40,778 nucleotides of DNA from contig CAUFMB010000016.1 in NCBI GenBank assembly GCA_959026535.1, forward strand, positions 1 to 40,778, in the 5' to 3' direction. Shown piece by piece: positions 1 through 8,017 of this stretch. The position numbers and the translations under genes were made by a program. This DNA comes from an uncultured Collinsella sp. Lineage in GTDB: Bacteria > Actinomycetota > Coriobacteriia > Coriobacteriales > Coriobacteriaceae. Each line of letters starts with the position of its first letter. The stretch's first letter is position 1. The notes under the pieces were generated by a model, which had not been told where the DNA came from, searched no databases, and saw nothing but the letters and a program-made list of their open reading frames with translations.

Positions 1-54
1 GACGCCGCCCTCTCAAGGCGGAGATCACCAGTTCGAATCTGGTACGGGCTACCA
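1..54 (+). tRNA. tRNA-Glu (CTC), 3' part only
   Basis: The window opens inside a tRNA gene. The anticodon arm is 5-9/17-21 (five pairs), with loop 10-16 and anticodon CTC at 12-14, which reads GAG (Glu). A 5-nt variable loop follows, then a T arm with the TTCGAAT loop, the 3' acceptor strand ending at 50, discriminator A51 and an encoded CCA at 52-54. The D arm and 5' acceptor strand lie outside the window. Confidence 0.9.
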
Positions 55-64
55 CGCATCTGAT

Positions 65-97
65 ACCCGGACTTCCTATGGAAGGCCGGGTTTTTTT
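65..97 (+). terminator. Rho-independent terminator after tRNA-Glu
   Basis: Hairpin with arms 65-76 (ACCCGGACTTCC) and 80-91, one internal mismatch and a 3-nt loop, followed by a run of T at 91-97. It ends the tRNA transcript. Confidence 0.85.
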
Positions 98-166
98 ATT
101 TTCAAACAACCGTCTGCAATTCCCGTTTGAACCAGAGCTTTGCGTTCTGCCTATGGCCCTTACGGG

Positions 167-172
167 TACAAT
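167..172 (+). promoter_or_regulatory. Possible -10 box for the flippase-like gene
   Basis: TACAAT lies 33 nt before the chosen start at 206. No good -35 box is visible at 16-18 nt spacing, so this is a weak call. Confidence 0.3.
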
Positions 173-205
173 ATCCAAGATATTTTGACTGTTAGAAGGA
201 GTCTC

Positions 206-1513
206 ATGACGGAGTCCTCTCAGCATACGTCTAAGCCCCAGGTCGAGGTTGAGGCCTCGGGCGGAGATGACAATAAGAGCGCACGCCGCGGCGCCATCTT
301 TATCGGCGTCGTGCTGGTAGGTTATATCGTCTATCTGGTGGTAACCGGGCAGATGGGGCAGTTCTGGGCCGCTATGTCGAGCGTCCAGGCGTCATGGCTC
401 GTTGTCGCGTGTCTTTGCATGTTCATGTACCTGTTCTTTGGCATTGTGGCCTATGCGATCGCCGTCTGGCTCGATCCCAATTCGCCCGTCGGCATCCGCG
501 ACCTGATCTCGGTCGAGGCGAGTGGCATCTTCTTTGGTAACCTGACGCCCATGATGATGGGCTCCACCCCGGCTCAAATCTATCGCCTGACCAAGGCCGG
601 CCAAAACGTGGGCGAGGCCGGCGCCACGCAATTCACGCGTTTTATCGTGTACCAGTTTGGCCTCGTTGCCTGGGGCGCTATCCTACTGCTTGCTCGCATG
701 CCGTTTTTTGCCGAGCGCTATGGCGACATGACGTTGCTGTGCGTCTTTAGCTTTGGTGGGCACTGCTGCATCTTGCTGGGCATCTTCGCCGTCGCGCTCA
801 TGCCTAAGACCGTCACGCGCGTCGCCCATTGCATCATCAATTGGCTTGAGCGCATTGGTGTCTCGGCCACTAAGATCGAGGGATGGCGCACGTTTGTCGA
901 TGGCGAGATCTACTCCTTCTCCGAGAAGTTCAAGCTTTCAGCCGGACATTTTTCTTCCATGCTGCTCACGGTGGTCATCACCATGCTGCAACTTGCGTTT
1001 TTCTATCTGGTTCCGTATTTCCTGATGCTTGCTTTTGGCCACCACGAGGTCGACTTTTTCTCGGTCATGGCCGCGAGCGCCTTTGTCCAGCTGCTGAGCT
1101 CTGCGGTCCCCTTGCCCGGTGGAACTGGTGGCGCTGAGGGCGGCTTTGCATTGTTCTTGGGTCATTTCTTTGGGTCGGCTTCGACCGCCGGTTATCTGCT
1201 GTGGCGCCTCATCACGTTTATTGCGCCTACCATTTTGGCTGCGCCCCTGCTGGGACTTAAGAGCGCCCACAACGAGAGCATCCATGCGCGCTGGGATCGC
1301 GTGATGCGCAAGCTCGGCCGCACGCCTCAGACGCCCTCTGCGCCCACTAAGCCGCACCCCACGAATGCTGTTACCGTTGATCCCAAGAAGCACGCTCAGA
1401 AGGCTTCTGGGACCGCTAAGCCGGCTCATAAAGCCTATGTGCGCCAGACGGGCGACGGTATTCGCGTATCTCCGTCGGCGCTCAATAAGAAGAAGCATCC
1501 TAAGTCGCAGTAG
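206..1513 (+). CDS. Flippase-like / lysylphosphatidylglycerol synthase TM family membrane protein
   Basis: A 435-residue integral membrane protein. After a short polar N-terminus, a first hydrophobic segment covers about residues 30-50 and several more follow. Near residue 310 is a glycine-rich stretch (PLPGGTGGAEGG) that matches the conserved P-x-P-G-G-x-G-x-x-E motif of the LPG synthase TM / UPF0104 family (as in the membrane half of MprF and the AglD group). Members move or modify lipids in the cytoplasmic membrane; the substrate here is unknown. The soluble aminoacyl-transfer domain of MprF is absent, and the C-terminal tail (about 75 residues) is Lys/Pro-rich and probably disordered. I chose ATG 206 because AGAAGGA lies 6 nt upstream. 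An in-frame extension to 140 has no ribosome site. It appears monocistronic. Confidence 0.8.
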   Translation: MTESSQHTSKPQVEVEASGGDDNKSARRGAIFIGVVLVGYIVYLVVTGQMGQFWAAMSSVQASWLVVACLCMFMYLFFGIVAYAIAVWLDPNSPVGIRDLISVEASGIFFGNLTPMMMGSTPAQIYRLTKAGQNVGEAGATQFTRFIVYQFGLVAWGAILLLARMPFFAERYGDMTLLCVFSFGGHCCILLGIFAVALMPKTVTRVAHCIINWLERIGVSATKIEGWRTFVDGEIYSFSEKFKLSAGHFSSMLLTVVITMLQLAFFYLVPYFLMLAFGHHEVDFFSVMAASAFVQLLSSAVPLPGGTGGAEGGFALFLGHFFGSASTAGYLLWRLITFIAPTILAAPLLGLKSAHNESIHARWDRVMRKLGRTPQTPSAPTKPHPTNAVTVDPKKHAQKASGTAKPAHKAYVRQTGDGIRVSPSALNKKKHPKSQ

Positions 1514-1629
1514 GACAGTCGTGCGTTCTTCATGATGCGGGGCATATTTGTGCTGTATGGGGGATAATCCTCTTACGTAGATTATCTCTCATCTGTTGAT
1601 GAATGCCCGCATATCGAAGGGACACGCCC

Positions 1630-2241
1630 ATGGCCACCAGCAAACCGCGTATTGATCGCCGCATCGTTCGCAGCCGCAATGCCATCCTTTCCGCGTTCGA
1701 GCGTCTGCTTATGGAAAAGCCGCTGGCAGACATTACGGTGAGTGCCATCGCGCGCGAGGCCAATGTCGACCGCAAAACCTTCTATGTGCACTTTGGCACG
1801 GTTGACGGCCTGCTCGATGCCATTGCCGTCGATGTAGTGGAGATGATTGTCGATTCGGTCGAGAAGACGCTTACCTCCATGGACGGCGACACCAACGAGC
1901 GCGCCCTGGGCGCGGCGGCGACCTTCTTTAAAACCGTTAACGAGGCGCTGTGCAACAACCTCGTGCTCAATCGTCAGCTGATCGAGAATATTCCGCTCGA
2001 TGATTTTATGGCTCGTCTTCGTGCGCCGCTCGAACACGAGATTGCCGAGCGCGATCTGCTGCCCCAAGGTCTCAAGGACGAGATGTTCGATTACTATCTG
2101 GCGTTTTTGCTGTCGGGTATTATCGGTATCTATCGCACGTGGGCACTGTCTGACGGTTCGGTTCCTATCGAGCGCGTCTCGGAGGTCGCCAACGACCTCA
2201 CGCTCAACGGCCTGTCGAGTCTGGAATCTCGCTTGGATTAG
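1630..2241 (+). CDS. TetR/AcrR-family transcriptional regulator
   Basis: A 203-residue one-component regulator. The N-terminal helix-turn-helix lies at about residues 35-58 and contains the typical TetR pattern (ITVSAIAREANVDRKTFYVHF). The C-terminal ligand/dimer half is helical and unlike any family I can name. ATG 1630 is preferred over 1603 because GAAGGG sits about 8 nt before it and the HTH then starts at the usual distance. Its target is not evident: the upstream gene is co-directional and 116 bp away, and the downstream side is a transposon scar, so its original neighbour may have been lost. It marks the last native-looking gene before the corrinoid island. Confidence 0.85.
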   Translation: MATSKPRIDRRIVRSRNAILSAFERLLMEKPLADITVSAIAREANVDRKTFYVHFGTVDGLLDAIAVDVVEMIVDSVEKTLTSMDGDTNERALGAAATFFKTVNEALCNNLVLNRQLIENIPLDDFMARLRAPLEHEIAERDLLPQGLKDEMFDYYLAFLLSGIIGIYRTWALSDGSVPIERVSEVANDLTLNGLSSLESRLD

Positions 2242-2246
2242 GCCTA

Positions 2247-2336
2247 GTTGGGCTCGTCGGCGTGGAAATCCCTGTTCACGAGGTTCTCCGGCGCCTTGGA
2301 GACCTCGCCGGCGTAGGAGCTGTAGCCTGAGGATCC
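2247..2336 (-). pseudogene. IS3-family transposase (OrfB) remnant
   Basis: On the minus strand this stretch reads GSSGYSSYAGEVSKAPENLV, then NRDFHADEPN and a stop at 2244-2246. It matches the segment of IS3-family OrfB integrases just before the conserved W-x-T-D-I catalytic region (typically YxGEV..APENLV.RDF.AD.PN..W.TDI). Only about 30 codons remain, and the catalytic DDE core and both IS ends are gone. It abuts the TetR stop on one side and lies 17 bp from the ABC ATPase stop on the other, so it marks the left edge of the corrinoid island. Confidence 0.6.
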
Positions 2337-2353
2337 TTAAAAGAAAGTCCAGT

Positions 2354-3670
2354 TTATTCTTCCCACTCCAAATGGGAATCCTCCGATGCGCCTTCGCACG
2401 CTTGCATGACCTCGATACCATGCGAGTGTGCGAACTCGACGAGCTCTGCGTTGCGGGCGTTTAAGGTGCCGAAGGCAGCGGGGCACACGATAAGGCGCGC
2501 GCAGTGGATGAGGAGCTCTATGGCGCGGGCTATGGCTTTATCTCCGATCGTCTCGAAGGCGCGCTCGGCCACGCATTCCGCCGCCAGGTCGCGCGCGAGC
2601 TCGCAGTCGATGTCTCCTTCGTGCAGAACGCCCGCGTAGAACGCTTTGCCCTGCCGGATGAGCTGGCGAAACACAGCTGACCCCGTACCTGCGCCGGCGA
2701 TGACGAACGTGTGCGCATCGCCGTGTGGGCGCCCAATTTCCACGCTGCCGAAGCGCTCGTTGAAGGTGCCATGTTTAAGGCCGTAGAGCTCGCCAATCGT
2801 CTCGCGCGTGAATATGTCCTCGGGTGCGCCGGCGCGGAAGACCCGGCCGTCCTTCACGCAAATCACCTTGTCGGCGCTTTTCTGCGCGAGCTCGAGTTCG
2901 TGGATGGACATGATGATAGCCACATTTCGCGATTTCGCAAGGTGGCGAAGTATTCGCAGCAGGTCGATCTGGTAGCGGATATCGAGATACGACGTGGGCT
3001 CGTCGAGCACGAGCACGCGCGGATCCTGCGCGATGGCGCGTGCGAGCATGACGCGCTGGCGTTGCCCGTCGCTTATCTGCATGAAGTCGCGCTCGGCGAG
3101 CTCTTCCACATGTGCGGTTTTCATGGCCTCGTCGACCCGACTATGGTCGTCGGGCGAGAGTGTGCCCATTCGCCCGGTGTAGGGATGCCTTCCCGCCTCT
3201 ACGATATCGCGGCAGGTGAGGAGCTCGGTCCGGGGGCGATCTGTCAGCATAACGGCAAGGTTCCTTGCGAACTCCGCCGTCTTCCATCGGGAAATCTCCC
3301 GCCCGTCGAGCTCGACCGCGCCGGCAAGCGGTGCCAGATGGCGTGTGATGGTTTTCAAGATGGTCGACTTGCCCGAGCCGTTCGGCCCGATGAGCGCCAC
3401 GACGTCGCCCGCGCGAACCTCCAGATCGACGCCTTCGACTACGACCTTCTTGTCGTAGCCCGCCGACAGGTCGCTTATGCGGAAAAGCGGCGCTCCGTCA
3501 GCCTGCGTTTCGACCGGGGTTTCGAGGTTCGACTCCGCTCGAAGGAGGCGTTCCGCGCGCAGTTCCGCACGAGCCGAAAGTGTCTTCTGGCGCTTTCGTG
3601 CGAGCTCAGGACTGTCTAAGCATGGAATGTCCCCTCCGAGCGTTTTGGGCCGCGGCACGAATTCCCCCAT
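2354..3670 (-). CDS. ABC transporter ATPase (FecE/BtuD type) with extra C-terminal domain
   Basis: The energising subunit of a metal-chelate or corrinoid importer, 438 residues against about 255-270 for plain family members. Residues 1-60 are a charged N-terminal extension. The ATPase core has Walker A GPNGSGKST (95-103), signature ISDGQRQR (199-206, Asp where Gly is usual), Walker B VLVLDE (219-224) and switch His257. The Q-loop region (about 139-148, AVMLTDRPRT) has no glutamine. Residues about 305-425 form an additional alpha/beta domain with a glycine-rich start (AGAGTGS, 325-331). The start codon at 3668-3670 abuts the permease stop, so the two are translationally coupled. Last gene of the riboswitch-controlled minus-strand operon. 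Substrate by context: a corrinoid, cobalt chelate or related tetrapyrrole. Confidence 0.85.
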   Translation of the reverse strand: MGEFVPRPKTLGGDIPCLDSPELARKRQKTLSARAELRAERLLRAESNLETPVETQADGAPLFRISDLSAGYDKKVVVEGVDLEVRAGDVVALIGPNGSGKSTILKTITRHLAPLAGAVELDGREISRWKTAEFARNLAVMLTDRPRTELLTCRDIVEAGRHPYTGRMGTLSPDDHSRVDEAMKTAHVEELAERDFMQISDGQRQRVMLARAIAQDPRVLVLDEPTSYLDIRYQIDLLRILRHLAKSRNVAIIMSIHELELAQKSADKVICVKDGRVFRAGAPEDIFTRETIGELYGLKHGTFNERFGSVEIGRPHGDAHTFVIAGAGTGSAVFRQLIRQGKAFYAGVLHEGDIDCELARDLAAECVAERAFETIGDKAIARAIELLIHCARLIVCPAAFGTLNARNAELVEFAHSHGIEVMQACEGASEDSHLEWEE

Positions 3671-4711
3671 CTACCTCACCCGCTTCTTCAGCATGAGCGC
3701 GATAACCACCGGCGCGCCGAAGATGGCGGTGACGGCGCTGATGGAAAGCTCGACGGGAGAGAACAGCGTGCGCGCGATCAAATCGCAACCCGCGCAGAAG
3801 ATGGCGCCTCCCAAGAAGCACGCAGGAATCACGCGGATGGGCTTCGACGACTTCAGCGCCGACTTCACGAGATGCGGAACCGCGATGCCTACGAACGACA
3901 CCGGACCAGCGAACGCGGTCACGCAGGCGGAGAGCATGCTCGCTAGAAGGACGAGCACCACGCGGAAGCGTGCGACGTTCACGCCGACGCTTTTCGCGTA
4001 GGCTTCTCCCAGCTGGAAGGCGGAAAGGGGCTTCGATATCGCGAATACGCATGCGCTCACGGTGATCACCACGACCACGATGACCGCGATGTCGTCCCAG
4101 CTCGAACCCGAGAAGCTACCCAAAGACCAGTTGTGCAGGTTCACGATGGACTGGTCGTCGGCGAAGGCGATGAGAAAGTTCGTCGCCGCCGAGCAGATGT
4201 ATCCCACCATGACGCCCGCCACGATGAGCATGGCCATGGAACTTATGCGCCGTGCGATGAGGAGCACGAAGCCGATGGTGATAAGCGATCCCAGAAACGC
4301 TGCGGCCACCATGGCCGGCGAGGACATGGCCTGGTTCGCGCCCAGAAGCACGATCATCGTAAGCGCGACGACGAACTTTGCGCCCGAGGAGACGCCCAAG
4401 ATGAACGGGTCGGCGATGGGGTTGTTGAAAAACGTCTGCAGCAGGAACCCGGAGAGCGAAAGTGCCCCGCCGAGAAGCACGGCTGAAAGCACGCGCGGCA
4501 GGCGAATCTCCCAGATGACTTGGCTTTCCATGGAATTGGCCGCGCCGCCCGAAAGGATTCCGGGGATGTGGTCTGCGGGCACGAGCACGCTCCCGATGCA
4601 CAGGTTGGCCCCGACGAGCACGATGAGGACAACAGCGAGCAGCGCCGTCACGACGCGACACCGCGCGGCGCGCCCCGATTCGTCGTATGTCATGGAAAGC
4701 CGGCTTCTCAT
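3671..4711 (-). CDS. FecCD/BtuC-family ABC transporter permease
   Basis: A polytopic permease of the iron-siderophore/heme/vitamin B12 importer family, 346 residues from ATG 4711. It has the family's early motif (RLPRVLSAVLLGGALSLSG, about residues 75-93), a NNPIADPFILGVSSGA-type stretch following it, and the C-terminal coupling region with GPVSFVGIAVPHL. Eight to ten hydrophobic segments are visible. The upstream substrate-binding gene ends at 4716. A TTG at 4723 would give 350 residues, but the GAGGAAG in front of it is too close, so ATG 4711 is preferred and 4693 is possible. It pairs with the ATPase at 2354 and the binding protein at 4716. Confidence 0.85.
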   Translation of the reverse strand: MRSRLSMTYDESGRAARCRVVTALLAVVLIVLVGANLCIGSVLVPADHIPGILSGGAANSMESQVIWEIRLPRVLSAVLLGGALSLSGFLLQTFFNNPIADPFILGVSSGAKFVVALTMIVLLGANQAMSSPAMVAAAFLGSLITIGFVLLIARRISSMAMLIVAGVMVGYICSAATNFLIAFADDQSIVNLHNWSLGSFSGSSWDDIAVIVVVVITVSACVFAISKPLSAFQLGEAYAKSVGVNVARFRVVLVLLASMLSACVTAFAGPVSFVGIAVPHLVKSALKSSKPIRVIPACFLGGAIFCAGCDLIARTLFSPVELSISAVTAIFGAPVVIALMLKKRVR

Positions 4712-4715
4712 GACG

Positions 4716-6287
4716 CTAGCCAAGCTTCCTCAGATAATGGAAGTCGCTCGCGTCATCGCCGGTGAACGCCCCGTGCAGCTCGTCGATAATGTCGGCGGTA
4801 GAAGTCATCTGCTGGTACATGTCGGCGCTTGTGACCCAGACGTTGCCGTTCTTTACAGCTTTGAACTGCGACAATAGCGCGTTTTTGCCTACGAAGTCTT
4901 TCAAGGTGGCAACCGATTCGTCGATGGTGCCGTTGTAGACGATGATGTCGGCATCCTTCGCCGTCGCGTAGAAGCGCTCCATTTCGAGCGTTACTGACGA
5001 ACCTGACGTCGACGCCGTCTGCGCGTCATCGAGCGCGTAGTTGCCGCCTGCAAGCTCGATCATCTGCGCCACGTAGTCGCCCGCCCGCCGCGTGACGGCG
5101 GCCCCGTTCGAGTTAATGTAGAAATACGCCACGGTTTTACCTGACGACGCAAGCCTCGACGTTTGCTCGACGCGGGCCTTCTGCTCGTTGAACAGGTGCG
5201 CGGCCTCGTCTTCCTTGTCGAACAGGACGCCGAAAAGCTTAATCCACTCGACGCGCCCGAGTGCTTCGGGCTCGCTCGACGACTGCTCGGTGAGCACGAC
5301 GAGTCCGAGCTTCTGCAGCTTTTCCTTCACATCGGGTGTGTGGTTGATCATGGTGTTCTCGATGGCGAGCGTGCAGCCCGAGGCCGATATTCGCTCGTAG
5401 TCGGGCGCGCTGTACTTGCCGCCGTAGGCGATCGCCCCACTTTCGAGTGCGCTTTTGAAGCCCGCGACCGAGCAATCGTCGGCCTTCGTGCCCGACATGA
5501 GGATGTTGTCGTTCGCATCGAGCGCGTCGACCAGGCACATCGTCGCCGACGACACGAGGTACACCTTGTTGGCGGGACGCCTTATGACCGCGATGTCGGA
5601 GCTCAACCCATCAGGTACCTTCGCATCTTGCGGTACCACGAGGAAGCGCTCCCCGTTCGAAATGCAGATAAGCCGCAGGCCGCCTTCGTACTCGTCGACA
5701 GTGAAGTGCTCGGCGTATTCAAGCTGAAGCGCCCCCGTCGGCTCCCAGCCGCAGCCCAAATCGGCGTTGTGGAAGTCGGCCGCGGCGCTTGAAGCCGTTC
5801 CCGCAGGGGAGCCGCCGCTTGCATCGTCGCCCGATTTCTCCTTCATGGTGGATGAGTCGAAGTGGAGCGTGTAGTCGATGGTGTGCGGCGTCGACATGGC
5901 GACGGTCTCGGCCGACACGGCGATGTCCTCGTCGAGCGTGACGGGTATCTCGAACGTGGAGTTGCCGCCGTCGTTTACGGGCGCGTAGTCCACGCCGTTG
6001 ACGGTCATTTTGTCGTAGTTCGAACTCGACCAGGTGATGGTCGCGGTGTAGGTGTCGCCATCCTTCACAATTGTGGTGGGTGAGGCGATGCTTGCGCGCC
6101 CTGACCCGCCGGAGAGCGAGACGCTCACAGTGTATTCCTGAGAGCCTGCCGTGCCACCGGTCGCGTTCGGGCTCGCACTGCACCCTGCGAAGGGAAGCGC
6201 GAACAGGGCGACGAGAACGCAGGCAATCGCGCGCACCGCGATGCTGCGACGCTTCCTGCTTTCCCCCTTGGGAAGAATCGACCGCAT
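4716..6287 (-). CDS. Substrate-binding lipoprotein of the corrinoid/iron-type ABC importer, two-domain
   Basis: A 523-residue exported lipoprotein: basic N-terminus, hydrophobic segment and lipobox FAGC with Cys36. Residues about 51-146 form a beta-rich domain (with TYTATITWSSSNYDKM and the later STFEIPVTLDEDI) that resembles the core of the adjacent small lipoprotein at 6292. From about 170 onward is a class III (TroA/BtuF/FhuD-like) periplasmic binding fold, seen from IAVIRRPANKVYLVSS, the TMINHTPDV region and the conserved late EALGRVEWIKLFG helix. Family members capture siderophores, heme or corrinoids for a FecCD/BtuCD importer. Here the riboswitch and CbiK upstream point to a cobalt or corrinoid-related ligand (inference). 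Starts 4 bp after the stop of the small lipoprotein gene. Confidence 0.8.
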   Translation of the reverse strand: MRSILPKGESRKRRSIAVRAIACVLVALFALPFAGCSASPNATGGTAGSQEYTVSVSLSGGSGRASIASPTTIVKDGDTYTATITWSSSNYDKMTVNGVDYAPVNDGGNSTFEIPVTLDEDIAVSAETVAMSTPHTIDYTLHFDSSTMKEKSGDDASGGSPAGTASSAAADFHNADLGCGWEPTGALQLEYAEHFTVDEYEGGLRLICISNGERFLVVPQDAKVPDGLSSDIAVIRRPANKVYLVSSATMCLVDALDANDNILMSGTKADDCSVAGFKSALESGAIAYGGKYSAPDYERISASGCTLAIENTMINHTPDVKEKLQKLGLVVLTEQSSSEPEALGRVEWIKLFGVLFDKEDEAAHLFNEQKARVEQTSRLASSGKTVAYFYINSNGAAVTRRAGDYVAQMIELAGGNYALDDAQTASTSGSSVTLEMERFYATAKDADIIVYNGTIDESVATLKDFVGKNALLSQFKAVKNGNVWVTSADMYQQMTSTADIIDELHGAFTGDDASDFHYLRKLG

Positions 6288-6291
6288 GGCG

Positions 6292-6825
6292 TTACTTCAG
6301 TGCGTCGGCGCGCAGATCGACGCCGGCGGATTCGAACACGAGCGTGCGGTCGTACCACTGCTCTTTTCTAATACTCCACGCGGCGCAGGCGGTGTCCTCG
6401 TCGAGCGCTTCAACGGGCACGTCGTAGGTGTACTTGCCTTCCGCGTTTTCCACATAGGGGATGAAGTCGGCCTCGCTCGCGGCGGCAGCCTCGTCGCCCG
6501 TGCCCATGAAGAGCTTGCCGTAGCCCGTGCCGGAAAGCGTCATCACGCAGTGCATGGAGCCGTTTTCCACGATGAGCTGGGCGTCCACAATCCTGAACAT
6601 GTTCGAGCTGGAATCTACGGTGATCGGATAGGTGCCGTCGGCCACCTTGTCGGCGGTGATGGGGGCAGCGCTTGCGCCCTCGGGCGCATCGGCCGCCTGT
6701 TCGGTCTTTTCCTGGGAATCGGCATCGCTTGCCTTTGCGCTGTCGATTGAATTTCCGCCGCAGCCGGCGAGCGAGAACGCGAAAAGCGCCGCTGACAGGG
6801 CGAAGGCGAGGGTTTTCTTCAACAT
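6292..6825 (-). CDS. Small lipoprotein sharing a domain with the adjacent binding protein
   Basis: A 177-residue lipoprotein with signal peptide and lipobox LAGC (Cys22), an acidic Ala/Glu-rich linker to about residue 60, and one beta-rich domain at about 62-167. The domain begins DGTYPITVDSSSNMF and carries GYGKLFMG, FIPY, YTYDVPVEALDED and RTLVFES. The same landmarks in the same order occur in residues 51-146 of the neighbouring binding protein. NEAT-type heme domains have a loosely similar opening, but I do not see their YxxxY motif and do not assign the family. ATG 6825 is chosen because AAAGGA lies about 9 nt upstream. Function unknown; by position, a surface partner of the importer or of exported CbiK. 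Confidence 0.75.
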   Translation of the reverse strand: MLKKTLAFALSAALFAFSLAGCGGNSIDSAKASDADSQEKTEQAADAPEGASAAPITADKVADGTYPITVDSSSNMFRIVDAQLIVENGSMHCVMTLSGTGYGKLFMGTGDEAAAASEADFIPYVENAEGKYTYDVPVEALDEDTACAAWSIRKEQWYDRTLVFESAGVDLRADALK

Positions 6826-6851
6826 GGAGGGGGTTCCTTTCAATCGCTTCG

Positions 6852-6935
6852 ACCGCCCGCGCCGTGCGGTGGGCGGGCGGGATGCGAATGCAACGGGCAT
6901 GCGCCGTCAGTCGGGGAAGGCGCATGCCCGTTGCA
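6852..6935 (-). other. Two strong hairpins between cbiK and the lipoprotein gene
   Basis: A perfect 17-bp stem is formed by TGCAACGGGCATGCGCC (6889-6905) and its complement at 6919-6935, with a 13-nt loop. A second GC-rich stem (CCGCCCGC with GCGGGCGG) spans about 6852-6879. Neither is followed by a T run on the minus strand. They may stabilise or process the mRNA, or reduce expression of the transporter genes relative to cbiK. Confidence 0.7.
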
Positions 6936-6970
6936 CGGGGACGCGACCGGCGCCCCCGTGCGCGGCGAGT

Positions 6971-7897
6971 TTACAGCTTGGCGATGGCGTCGTCCACGTG
7001 CGCGACGTAGATGTCGTCGACCGCGACGTTCTGTCCCAGACCCTGGAGCAGGCACGTCACTTCGAAGCCGGCGGCCACGAACTTCGCAGCCCAGCTGTCG
7101 GGGTCGGTCTCGTCTGCCATGTCGTTGTTCGCGTGGTCGCCCGCGACCACCATGAACGGCGCGAGCACGGCCTTCTTGTAGCCTGCGGCGCTCGCGGCGG
7201 CGATAACATCCTCGCAGGTCGGTTCAGCCTCGACGGTGCCGACGAAGAACTGCGTCAAGCCCTCGTTCTTAAACACTTCCTGCATCTTGGCATAGTCGGC
7301 GTTGGAATCGGCTTCGGTGCCGTGGCCCATGAGGCACAGCGCCGTCTTGCCGTCGTCGAAGGACGCCATGTTCTCCTTAATGGCTGCGGCCACCTTCTTG
7401 TAGTCGTCGTCGGAGGTGAGCAGCGGGTCGCCGAGCGAGATTTTGTCGAACTTGTCGGCGTACTTGTCGAGCTCGTCTTTCACGTCGGTGTATTCCAGGC
7501 CACCCATGAGATGCGTCGGCTGCACGACGATTTCCTTCACGCCGTCTTCCACGCAGCGGTCGAGCGCCTCGGTCATGTTGTCGATCGTGATGCCGTCGCG
7601 CTTCTTCAGCTTGTCGATGATGATCTGCGCGGTGAAGGCGCGGCGGATGTCGTAGTCCTGCCAGTACTTCTCGCGGATAGCGTCTTCGATGGCGCCGATG
7701 GTGATGTGGCGCGAGTCGTTGTAGCTCGTGCCGAAGCTCGTGACGAGGATGACCGGCTTCACGGCCTTCTCCTTTTCACTCGATTTCTCGGAACTCGCGG
7801 AGGTGTTGGAGCAGCCCGCGAGCGCGACTCCGGCGAGCGCGACGGCTCCGGTTGCTGCGGCGCCCATGAAGCCGCGGCGTGACATCTGGTCGGACAT
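6971..7897 (-). CDS. cbiK: Exported anaerobic sirohydrochlorin cobaltochelatase, Tat lipoprotein form
   Basis: CbiK inserts cobalt into sirohydrochlorin, the entry step of the anaerobic (early-cobalt) B12 route. This copy has 308 residues: a twin-arginine signal (SRRGFMG, 6-12), a hydrophobic stretch and lipobox LAGC with Cys29, then a Ser/Glu/Lys-rich linker and the chelatase from about residue 46 (VKPVILVTSFGTSYNDSR). Candidate metal/catalytic residues are His192 (GHGTEAD), Glu223 (VEAEP) and His255 (GDHANND), matching the His/Glu/His set known for Salmonella CbiK. Exported CbiK forms are known in Desulfovibrio (CbiKP). ATG 7897 is preferred because AAAGGA lies 7 nt upstream and it places the Tat motif near the N-terminus. 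First gene after the cobalamin riboswitch. Confidence 0.92.
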   Translation of the reverse strand: MSDQMSRRGFMGAAATGAVALAGVALAGCSNTSASSEKSSEKEKAVKPVILVTSFGTSYNDSRHITIGAIEDAIREKYWQDYDIRRAFTAQIIIDKLKKRDGITIDNMTEALDRCVEDGVKEIVVQPTHLMGGLEYTDVKDELDKYADKFDKISLGDPLLTSDDDYKKVAAAIKENMASFDDGKTALCLMGHGTEADSNADYAKMQEVFKNEGLTQFFVGTVEAEPTCEDVIAAASAAGYKKAVLAPFMVVAGDHANNDMADETDPDSWAAKFVAAGFEVTCLLQGLGQNVAVDDIYVAHVDDAIAKL

Positions 7898-8017
7898 GGT
7901 TTTTCCTTTCCTCGGTTTGCCGGTCCCCCGGCGACAGTTGCTTGTCGGCACAAGCGAAAGAAAAGCGCACCCCTCGGGGTTCACAAGGAGCTAACGCCAC
8001 GGCGATGCCGTGAGGAA

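Noticed and set aside
2711..3619. Long plus-strand open frame of 302 codons opposite the ABC ATPase
   Set aside because: It is the complement of a gene with clear Walker A, signature and Walker B motifs; its translation has no recognisable domain. Such shadows are common in GC-rich DNA.
6632..7882. Plus-strand open frame of 416 codons opposite cbiK
   Set aside because: CbiK on the other strand is unmistakable; the plus frame is Val/His/Arg-rich without motifs.
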